A stretch of DNA of 64,000 nt, taken from assembly GCF_030817415.1 (NCBI RefSeq), contig NZ_JAUSZI010000002.1, positions 6,820,001 to 6,884,000 of the forward strand, given 5' to 3'. The position numbers and the translations under genes were made by a program. The notes under the pieces were generated by a model. It made no database searches and was not told the origin of the DNA. It saw only the letters and a program-made list of their open reading frames with translations. Below are positions 57,907-64,000 of this stretch, one piece after another (within the stretch, counting starts at the first letter, position 1; every line of letters begins with the position of its first letter). The DNA comes from Streptomyces umbrinus. Its GTDB lineage: Bacteria; Actinomycetota; Actinomycetes; Streptomycetales; Streptomycetaceae.

Positions 57907-58412
57907 GTGAGGAATTGAGCCGGCTGTCCGACCTTGAACAGCTCACAGGGCAGGCCGTGGAGTCAGTTCTCGTCGACCGCGGCTGGGCGGGTGAGCGCAG
58001 GAATCCGGCGAAGGAATGGGCGACCACCTGGAGCCGTGATGACGCCAGCGCGTGGATTCAGGGTGACGGGCCGTCCGTGGAAGTGGAGTTCACGCTCTGG
58101 TACCGCGAGGTCGAGGAGGAGTGGCCGGACCCCGACACGTACATGGACGAGCTGTACGACACCGCTGTCGCCGAACTTCCTCGTGTCGTGTCCCAACTCG
58201 AGTCCGGAACCCTCGGAGCCCGACTGGAGACCTCCGACGAGGATCTGACGGGTGGTGCGGACTTCATCCAGAACAAGGCATGGAGGATTTCGGGCAAGGT
58301 CCTGCTGGCTGGAGTCAAGCACGACGACACGGAGACGCCGGTGCAGCTTGTCGTGGTGCTGCGTGAATACAGCACGGGTGACGCAGCCGAAGATGAAGGC
58401 GAATGGCTCTGA
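57894..58412 (+). CDS. Candidate immunity protein for the RHS nuclease tip
   Basis: 172 residues, cytoplasmic, strongly acidic (E/D-rich, as is usual for immunity proteins against nucleases): DLEQLTGQAVESVLVDRGWA, SVEVEFTLWYREVEEEWPDP, YMDELYDTAVAEL and VVVLREYSTGDAAEDEGEWL. ATG 57894 overlaps the RHS stop by 13 bp; GTG 57903 in the same frame would overlap by 4. No family recognised. Position immediately after the toxin and unusual composition are the basis for the call. Confidence 0.7.
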   Translation: MVDVSEELSRLSDLEQLTGQAVESVLVDRGWAGERRNPAKEWATTWSRDDASAWIQGDGPSVEVEFTLWYREVEEEWPDPDTYMDELYDTAVAELPRVVSQLESGTLGARLETSDEDLTGGADFIQNKAWRISGKVLLAGVKHDDTETPVQLVVVLREYSTGDAAEDEGEWL

Positions 58413-58570
58413 ACCCATGCCGGTACCGCGCGGGTCGTCTCGGCAGCGCGCCAACCCCCGGTGCGGCGCCCTGGATCAGGGCCGGCGGGCTTGTCCGGAT
58501 CCTTCTTGCCGTGGGTCGGCGTGCAACTGCTGCTGGCCCGAGCGCCGGTACGTGCTCGGGCCGGCGCGCA

Positions 58571-59296
58571 TCAGTCGAGCTTCGCGTTCTGCGCCTCGAT
58601 CACGGCAGCCGCGAGCTTCACATCGCTCGGCCGTGACTCCGCGATCGCCCTGCCGTCCACCGAGAAGTAGACGGCGATGACGTCGTCGCGGCGTACGGCG
58701 GCCGAGTGGAGCGTGTGTGTGGCGCCCAGGACCGTCATCGTGGACTTGAAGGCGAGGGACTCGTCGCCCGCCTTGGTGGTCGGTTCCGCCGTGACCGAGT
58801 CGTACGGGCTGGTGCCGCTCTTCGACTTGGCGGTGAAGCCGTCGCCGCAGGAGGCCACCGCCTTGGAGAGGCCGGCCATGGCCGACTCCGCTCCGCCGTC
58901 CTCGTAGGTGGTGAGCGTGACGTAGGTGTAGCCGCTGTTGAGGCCGTCCTTCGAGACGGCGCGCGTGAGGTCGGCCTGGGCTTCGCCGAGCGGGAGTTGG
59001 TTCATCGCGTACGCCAGCGGGGCGCACACCTTCTTGTCGAGGGTCACCTCATCCGGTGACTTGGCGAAGACGAACTCGGCGGAGGGCTCGTTGACTTCGT
59101 GGTCGTCCACGTCGGCCTTCGTGATCACGATCTTCGCCAGACGTTCCGCCGGGCTCACCTCCTCGGCCCGGGAGGCAGTGGCTCCGGCCCCGGGCTTGTC
59201 GGCCGCGTCCGTCTTCGATTCGCCGCCTCCGCAAGCGGTCAGTCCGGTCAGTACGACGACGGAGAGCGCGGAGGCGGCGAGGGCGGATCGCTTCAT
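58571..59296 (-). CDS. Lipoprotein with PknH-like sensor domain
   Basis: 241 residues. Signal ALAASALSVVVLTGL with lipobox LTAC (Cys about 22). The folded part (AKIVITKADVDDHEVNEPSA, then DKKVCAPLAYAMNQLPLGEA, KAVASCGDGF) has paired Cys and the helix/strand order of the PknH-sensor/LpqQ family, an extracellular ligand-sensing fold of actinobacteria. It is outside the membrane. ATG 59296. The strand is opposite to the Tad operon; the RHS unit is convergent. No direct link to the neighbours is visible. Confidence 0.75.
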   Translation of the reverse strand: MKRSALAASALSVVVLTGLTACGGGESKTDAADKPGAGATASRAEEVSPAERLAKIVITKADVDDHEVNEPSAEFVFAKSPDEVTLDKKVCAPLAYAMNQLPLGEAQADLTRAVSKDGLNSGYTYVTLTTYEDGGAESAMAGLSKAVASCGDGFTAKSKSGTSPYDSVTAEPTTKAGDESLAFKSTMTVLGATHTLHSAAVRRDDVIAVYFSVDGRAIAESRPSDVKLAAAVIEAQNAKLD

Positions 59297-59591
59297 GTGG
59301 GGGAGGGCTCCTTGAGTTTTCGCGAGGTGACGGATGGGGCCGTCGTCCGCGCGGCCGAAGATCGCTGGAGATCCTTCCACGCGCCTGCGGCACCCCTGCC
59401 CAACCCCCGTGAGCGAGTAGTGCAGACCTGATGGACGGAGCGTGACGAACACCCGTCGGAGCAGGGGTGGATGATTCGCTGGTGCACAGTGGCGGCCCCG
59501 TATGCAGGGCCTTCCTCGACCGGGAACCGAACGCCCCGCGTTGCGCGTGGATAACGTCGGGGCGTGTGAGATTCGAGGCCATGGGCGCGCC

Positions 59592-59620
59592 TTGAGGGGC
59601 TTATGCGCTGCTGATACGGT
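59592..59620 (+). promoter_or_regulatory. Candidate promoter for the Tad operon
   Basis: TTGAGG (59592-59597) and TACGGT (59615-59620) are 17 bp apart, 126 bp before the first Tad gene. The 449-bp gene-free stretch 59297-59745 between the divergent lipoprotein and Tad genes shows no ORF or repeat of note, so both promoters must lie here. The match is only moderate. Confidence 0.35.
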
Positions 59621-59745
59621 GCGATGACTTGACACTCATTCCGGCCATGGCTGTTCGACCAGGTCGGGCGGTACGCCCGGTGCGGTCGAAGTGTTCCAAG
59701 TGTCCTGAATGACGAAACCTTCTTGGGTGTACGGGGAGCGGTTGC

Positions 59746-60465
59746 GTGAAGATCCAGGAGCGTACGGGGGCGGGCAACAACCGTTCCGCTGCGCCGGTTC
59801 AGCCGACGATGGGGGAGCGCCTTCCCTCGCCGCCTCGCGAGCGCAAACCCGCGCTGGCCGCCCTCGCGGTCCTGCTGATCCTCGTGGGTGCGCTCGGGGC
59901 GACCATGCTGGTGCTGCGCGCCGGCGACCGTGTCGAGGTCGTCAAGGTGACGGCCGACATCCAGGCGGGCCAGCCCGTCGGCGGCCATGTGGAGTCGGTG
60001 CTGGTCGCGGACGACGCGGGGATCAACTACGTCCGGTGGTCCCAGCTCAAGACTCTGAAGAACCTCAAGGCCAAGTCCACGATCTACAAGGGCACCCTCG
60101 TCATCGGCGAGATGTTCGGCACCGAGGCCAGCCTCCCGGCAGGCAAGGCCGTCGTCGGTCTCTCCCTCAAGGAGGGGCAGTACCCCGAGGGCATCGAGCC
60201 GGGCGACCTCGTGGCCGCCTACCAGGTCGGCAACACCAGTTCCTCGAACACGGACGACGAGACGGGCACCGGTGCCGCGGGCAGCGGCAGTACTCCGATC
60301 GTCTCCGACGCGCGAGTCAACACCGTGCCCCCGACCACGAGCGACACCACCATCAGCAGCACCAACAAGCGTTACACGGTGACCGTCGACGAGAGCGATG
60401 CTGCCGCGCTGGCCCGCGCCGCCGCGGCGAACCAGGTCGCCCTCGTCAAGGTCCCCGGCAACTAG
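59746..60465 (+). CDS. SAF-domain protein, CpaB/RcpC-like (Tad pilus)
   Basis: 239 residues. One membrane helix (KPALAALAVLLILVGALGAT) followed by an extracytoplasmic SAF domain (VEVVKVTADIQAGQPVGGHV, then IYKGTLVIGEMFGTEASLPA). A Ser/Thr/Gly-rich linker leads to a C-terminal domain. CpaB/RcpC proteins belong to the Tad secretin/assembly complex; Gram-positive versions lack a secretin partner and may bind the cell wall. GTG 59746 has GGGGAG upstream. It is followed by the CpaE-like gene 23 bp later. Confidence 0.85.
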   Translation: MKIQERTGAGNNRSAAPVQPTMGERLPSPPRERKPALAALAVLLILVGALGATMLVLRAGDRVEVVKVTADIQAGQPVGGHVESVLVADDAGINYVRWSQLKTLKNLKAKSTIYKGTLVIGEMFGTEASLPAGKAVVGLSLKEGQYPEGIEPGDLVAAYQVGNTSSSNTDDETGTGAAGSGSTPIVSDARVNTVPPTTSDTTISSTNKRYTVTVDESDAAALARAAAANQVALVKVPGN

Positions 60466-60488
60466 CGGCGAAGAGAGTCACACACACC

Positions 60489-61343
60489 ATGGCCCTCATC
60501 GCCCTAGCCGCCGACAAAGGTTCCCCCGGTGTCACCACGGCGGCCGTCGCCCTCGCCGCCGTCTGGCCCCGCAGGGTGCTGCTCGCCGAGACCGACCCGG
60601 CCGGCGGCGACCTCGTGTACCGCAGTGCCGCCGCGCACGGCGGGCCGCTGAACCCGAACACCGGCATGCTGTCCATCGCCGCCACCGCCCGCCGTGGCCT
60701 CGTACCGGATCAACTCTGGGACCACGTACAGCCGTTGAGCGGTGGGCTCGAAGTGCTCGTCGGGCTCGGGAACGCCGAGCAGGCGGCCGGGCTCGCGGGG
60801 CTGTGGCCCACGCTCGGCCGGGCCTTCGCGCAGCTCGCCGACTCCCCGCACGCGCCCGCCGACGTCATCGCGGACTGCGGACGGATCAGCGGAGACACCC
60901 CGGCCGTCGAGATGTTCTCGCAGGCGGCCCTCGTACTCCTCATCTCCCGCACCGAGCCGGAGGCCATCGCGCGCGTACGCGACCGGGCCGCCACCCTCAG
61001 CGCCAAGCTGCACGGCGGAGCGCGCGGTGCGGCCGCTCTCGGCACACCCCTCATCGGGGTCGTCCTCATCACCGACCCGGGCGAGTCCGGCAAGCTCGTC
61101 CACCAGGTCAACGACATGCTGGTGGCCGCGCAGACCGGCGCCCGCGTCGTCGGCACGATCGCCGAAGACCCGGCAGGCGCCGACCAGTTGGCCGGCCGCA
61201 AGCGCGGACGGCTCGACAAGTCGCTGCTCATCCGCTCGGCGCGCAAGGTGACCTCGGACCTCTACCAGCAGTTCGGCGCGGCCTGGGCCGTACCGGCGGC
61301 CGGCGGTCCGAACGGTCAGCCCACCGCCGGAGCGGGCCGATGA
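60489..61343 (+). CDS. CpaE-like ATPase of the Tad locus
   Basis: 284 residues. ALIALAADKGSPGVTTAAVA is a deviant Walker A loop (KGSPGVTT, as in CpaE/MinD-like proteins), and DVIADCGRIS is the Walker B position. LLAETDPAGGDLVYRSAAAH is the MinD switch-type motif. CpaE-like proteins position the Tad machine at a cell site. The stop overlaps a 16-codon mini-ORF start (ATGA), which in turn overlaps TadA. Confidence 0.85.
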   Translation: MALIALAADKGSPGVTTAAVALAAVWPRRVLLAETDPAGGDLVYRSAAAHGGPLNPNTGMLSIAATARRGLVPDQLWDHVQPLSGGLEVLVGLGNAEQAAGLAGLWPTLGRAFAQLADSPHAPADVIADCGRISGDTPAVEMFSQAALVLLISRTEPEAIARVRDRAATLSAKLHGGARGAAALGTPLIGVVLITDPGESGKLVHQVNDMLVAAQTGARVVGTIAEDPAGADQLAGRKRGRLDKSLLIRSARKVTSDLYQQFGAAWAVPAAGGPNGQPTAGAGR

Positions 61344-61390
61344 CGGCGGGGACGTACACGCGTAGGGCGGCAGCGGGGGGCGGGCGATGA
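61340..61390 (+). CDS. 16-residue mini-ORF bridging the CpaE-like and tadA genes
   Basis: ATG 61340 overlaps the CpaE-like stop, and its own stop (61388-61390) overlaps the tadA ATG (61387). The peptide is MTAGTYTRRAAAGGGR. Like 25681, it spans a 43-bp gap by stop/start overlap at both ends, so a coupling function is more likely than a peptide function. It may be chance; both gaps are short. Confidence 0.45.
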   Translation: MTAGTYTRRAAAGGGR

Positions 61391-62700
61391 CCGCCGTCGA
61401 CCACCAGCTGGTCAAGCGGTTCCGGCAGGAGGCCGGTGACCGTATCGCCGAGCAGCGCCGGCTCGACCAGGTCTCCGGCGTCACGCCAATGTCCAACGAG
61501 GACGAGCGGCACTACGCCCGTGCGGTGATAGCCCAGATACTGGAGGAGTACGCCCGTACGGAGATCAACTCCGGGCGTACGCCGCTGGACGCGGAGACCG
61601 AGGAGCAGTACGCGGCCGCCGTGCACGCCGCGCTCTTCGGCGTCGGGCGTCTGCAGCCCCTGCTGGACAATCCCGAGGTCGAGAACATCGACATCAACGG
61701 GTACGACCAGGTCTTCGTCGGCTACTCGGACGGGCGGGAGGAGAAGGGCGATCCCGTCGCCGAGACCGACGAGGAGCTCATCGAGCTGATCCAGATCCTC
61801 GGCGCGTACTCCGGTCTCTCCTCCCGGCCGTTCGACTCCGCGAACCCGCAGCTCGACCTGCGGCTGCCGGACGGGTCCCGACTGTCCGCCGTCATGGACG
61901 TGACCCGGCGCCCGGCGCTCTCCATCCGTCGTGCGCGTATGGGCAAGGTCTTCATGTCCGACCTCGTCGGCAACGGCACGCTCACCCCCGACATCGGGCA
62001 CTTCCTCGCCTGCGCCGTCCGAGCCCGCAAGAACATCATGATCGCGGGCGCGACCAACGCCGGTAAGACGACGCTCCTTCGGGCGCTCGCCAACGAGATC
62101 CCGCCGCACGAGCGCCTCATCACCGTCGAGCGCGCCCTGGAGCTCGGCCTCGACCAGTTCGCCGATCTGCACCCGAACGTCGTGGCGTTCGAGGAGCGGC
62201 TGCCCAACTCCGAGGGCCAGGGCACCATTTCGATGGCGGAGCTGGTCCGGCGGTCGCTGCGAATGAACCCCTCGCGCGTCATCGTCGGTGAGGTCCTCGG
62301 CGACGAGATCGTGACCATGCTGAACGCGATGTCCCAGGGCAACGACGGCTCGCTGTCCACGATCCACGCCAACAGCTCCAGCGAGGTCTTCAACCGTATT
62401 TCCACGTACGCGCTCCAGGCCACCGAGCGGCTGCCCATCGAGGCCAGCCAGATGCTCGTCGCGGGCGCGGTGAACTTCGTCGTCTTCGTCCAGCGGCGCA
62501 ACAACTACCAGACGGGCGGCCGACTCCAGCGCATGGTCACCTCCATCCGAGAGGTCAACGGCGTCGACGGGCGCGTCCTGTCCAGCGAGGTGTTCGCCGA
62601 GGCGGCGGACGGCCGGATCGTGCCGCACGCGCCTCTCGCCTGCCTCGAAGACCTGATCCAGCACGGCTATCGCCTGCCCGGCGGCGGGAACTGGGGGTGA
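61387..62700 (+). CDS. tadA: Tad pilus assembly ATPase TadA/CpaF
   Basis: 437 residues. Walker A GATNAGKTTLLRAL, Asp box ITVERALELGLDQFADLHPN, Walker B SRVIVGEVLGDEIVTMLNAM, and His box SLSTIHANSSSEVFNRI. It is the secretion ATPase that powers Tad pilus assembly at the membrane inner face. An N-terminal head (VTPMSNEDERHYARAVIAQI) is usual. It starts by overlap with the mini-ORF, and tadB follows 7 bp later. Confidence 0.95.
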   Translation: MTAVDHQLVKRFRQEAGDRIAEQRRLDQVSGVTPMSNEDERHYARAVIAQILEEYARTEINSGRTPLDAETEEQYAAAVHAALFGVGRLQPLLDNPEVENIDINGYDQVFVGYSDGREEKGDPVAETDEELIELIQILGAYSGLSSRPFDSANPQLDLRLPDGSRLSAVMDVTRRPALSIRRARMGKVFMSDLVGNGTLTPDIGHFLACAVRARKNIMIAGATNAGKTTLLRALANEIPPHERLITVERALELGLDQFADLHPNVVAFEERLPNSEGQGTISMAELVRRSLRMNPSRVIVGEVLGDEIVTMLNAMSQGNDGSLSTIHANSSSEVFNRISTYALQATERLPIEASQMLVAGAVNFVVFVQRRNNYQTGGRLQRMVTSIREVNGVDGRVLSSEVFAEAADGRIVPHAPLACLEDLIQHGYRLPGGGNWG

Positions 62701-62707
62701 GCTGACC

Positions 62708-63685
62708 ATGAATCTCGACGGACTCGGCTCCATGGGCGGGCTGTTCTCGACCACCGTCCTGTACGCGCTCGCGTGCGGCATCGCCGTCGGCGGCGGTCTC
62801 GCGCTGTTCGCCGTCGCGGTCCGCGGACTGCCCGCCAAGCCCGAGCACGAGAAGCAGAAGGCGAGCGAACGGGCCTCCGAGCTCGTACGGTTCGCCGGCC
62901 GGCGCGGTTCGATCGCGGCCGGCGCCGGCATCGTCGTCCTGCTGCTCACACGGTGGGCCGTCGCCGGAATCGCGACCGCCGTCCTCGTCTTCTTCTGGGA
63001 CAAGCTCTTCGGCGGCGCCTCCGAGGAGAAGTCCGCCATGCGCCGCGTGGAGGCCCTCGCCTCCTGGACCGAGTCGCTGCGCGACACCATCGCGGGCGCG
63101 GTCGGCCTGGAGCAGGCCATCCCCGCCTCCGCACGCGCCGCGGCACCGGTCCTGCGCCCGCACCTCGACGCCCTCGTCGACCGCCTCCGCTCCCGTACGC
63201 CGCTGCCGGAAGCCCTGCAGCAGCTCGCCGACGAGATCGACGACGCGTCCGCCGACATCATCGTGGCCGCCCTGATCCTCAACGCGCGGCTGCGCGGACC
63301 GGGTCTGCGGCAGGTCCTGGGCGCGCTGGCCAAGTCGGCGCGCGAAGAGGTCGACATGCGGCAGAGGGTCATGGCACAGCGCGCTTCGACCCGTCGCTCC
63401 GTACAGATCGTCGTCGCCGTCTCGGTCGCCTTCGTGCTCGGCCTGTCGATCTTCAACCGCGAATTCGTCGAGCCGTACGGCACGGCGGTCGGCCAGCTCG
63501 TACTCGCCTGTGTCTGCGGCCTGTTCGCGCTCGGCTTCGTATGGCTGCGCAAGCTCTCGACCATCGAGACGCCGGAACGCTTCCTGGTCCGGGACGAGGC
63601 GTCGGTCCAGTTCGTGCGTCCCCGTACGTCGTCGCCCACGCCGTCTCAGCCCCAGTCGTTGCCGGAGGAGGGGGTACGCCGATGA
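62708..63685 (+). CDS. tadB: Tad pilus inner-membrane protein TadB
   Basis: 325 residues. TadE/F-like platform protein of the T2SSF family, with N-terminal helices (TVLYALACGIAVGGGLALFA, AAGAGIVVLLLTRWAVAGIA) and a C-terminal pair (VQIVVAVSVAFVLGLSIFNR, LVLACVCGLFALGFVWLRKL) around the cytoplasmic T2SSF domain (RVEALASWTESLRDTIAGAV, then SARAAAPVLRPHLDALVDRL). It forms the platform with TadC. The stop overlaps the tadC start (ATGA). Confidence 0.9.
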   Translation: MNLDGLGSMGGLFSTTVLYALACGIAVGGGLALFAVAVRGLPAKPEHEKQKASERASELVRFAGRRGSIAAGAGIVVLLLTRWAVAGIATAVLVFFWDKLFGGASEEKSAMRRVEALASWTESLRDTIAGAVGLEQAIPASARAAAPVLRPHLDALVDRLRSRTPLPEALQQLADEIDDASADIIVAALILNARLRGPGLRQVLGALAKSAREEVDMRQRVMAQRASTRRSVQIVVAVSVAFVLGLSIFNREFVEPYGTAVGQLVLACVCGLFALGFVWLRKLSTIETPERFLVRDEASVQFVRPRTSSPTPSQPQSLPEEGVRR

Positions 63686-64000
63686 ACTCGACCCTGACCA
63701 TGCCCGTCGTGGTCGGCGCCGTCCTGGGCCTGGGCATCTACGCCCTCGTCCGCGCCCTGATGCCGTCCAAGCGCAGCGCGGTCTCGCAGGTCGCGCGCAT
63801 CGACGCGATGCGGGCGCGGGGAGCGGCGTACGAGTCCTCGCACCGCACCGCCGACGCGGGGCGGATCGGGACCGTACGGGCCGGAGTCGGCGCGCGCGTC
63901 TCCGAGTTCTACATGCAGCAGGGCTGGGAGCTGCGGTCACTGCGGGCCGATCTGGCCGTGCTGGACCGGAGTTGGGAGAACTTCCTCGCGACGAAGGTGC
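63682..64000 (+). CDS. tadC: Tad pilus inner-membrane protein TadC (5' part, runs off the window)
   Basis: First 106 codons visible. MNSTLTMPVVVGAVLGLGIY opens with one membrane helix, then LVRALMPSKRSAVSQVARID and YMQQGWELRSLRADLAVLDR, typical of streptomycete TadC N-termini. The T2SSF domain lies beyond 64000. ATG 63682 overlaps the tadB stop. Confidence 0.85.
   Translation, partial: MNSTLTMPVVVGAVLGLGIYALVRALMPSKRSAVSQVARIDAMRARGAAYESSHRTADAGRIGTVRAGVGARVSEFYMQQGWELRSLRADLAVLDRSWENFLATKV

Overview
The window is high-GC actinobacterial chromosome, almost certainly Streptomyces. Codon third positions are nearly all G or C, genes overlap as ATGA or GTGA, GTG starts are common, and the gene content (XRE-DUF5753/DUF397 remnant, futalosine menaquinone genes, DUF4229 protein, T7SS-signal proteins, Tad genes) is typical of that genus. 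No rRNA, tRNA, CRISPR array, phage or insertion sequence was seen. All family assignments rest on reading motifs in translated sequence; no database search was run.

Left part (1-32 kb) is mostly core metabolism. A regulator, a quinone oxidoreductase with a divergent ArsR-type regulator, and a histidine kinase abutting the remnant of an XRE-DUF5753 gene lead into an EamA exporter and a LysR regulator. Positions 6.8-11.8 kb hold most of the futalosine menaquinone route (UbiD-like mqnL, prenyltransferase mqnP, UbiX-like mqnM, an Lrp/AsnC regulator, radical-SAM mqnE); mqnA lies apart at 29.2 kb. Positions 12.9-19.6 kb form a fatty-acid block (TetR, MaoC hydratase, high-molecular-weight FabG, thiolase, acyl-CoA ligase) with the gene order of the mycobacterial htdX-fabG4-fadA2 locus and a palindromic operator between fabG and the thiolase. 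Positions 20.7-28.5 kb carry an RpiR regulator divergent from a C45 acyltransferase/amidase and a complete dipeptide/oligopeptide ABC importer. A cold-shock gene, mqnA and a membrane Ser/Thr kinase follow.

Right part (32-58.5 kb) is the accessory region and the most interesting one: a type VII secretion locus. It contains one EssC/EccC motor ATPase, three small WXG100-like proteins, three larger proteins with a T7SS-signal head and a membrane hairpin (one is a 1552-residue RHS protein with a predicted PD-(D/E)xK nuclease tip and a putative immunity gene), two diverged copies of a lipoprotein plus secreted-protein pair in opposite orientation, small multi-pass membrane proteins, and at least five roughly 200-residue proteins that look like the Mog1/PsbP (LpqN, DUF1795) fold. 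No EccB, EccD, EccE or MycP gene is present in the window. Most of 40.5-50.2 kb reads as one minus-strand transcription unit with overlapping stop/start codons. My main hypothesis is that the Mog1/PsbP-like proteins are chaperones or adaptors for membrane-hairpin T7 substrates, comparable with the Eag (DUF1795) chaperones of type VI secretion.

A GntR regulator with two small unknown genes and a PIN/ribbon-helix-helix toxin-antitoxin pair (50.4-52.4 kb) separate the RHS unit from the rest. The right edge (59.7-64 kb) is the start of a Tad pilus operon (SAF/CpaB-like, CpaE-like, TadA, TadB, partial TadC).

Two families of GC-rich interspersed hairpins recur between genes of the left half, and two 16-19-codon mini-ORFs bridge neighbouring genes by ATGA overlaps on both sides.
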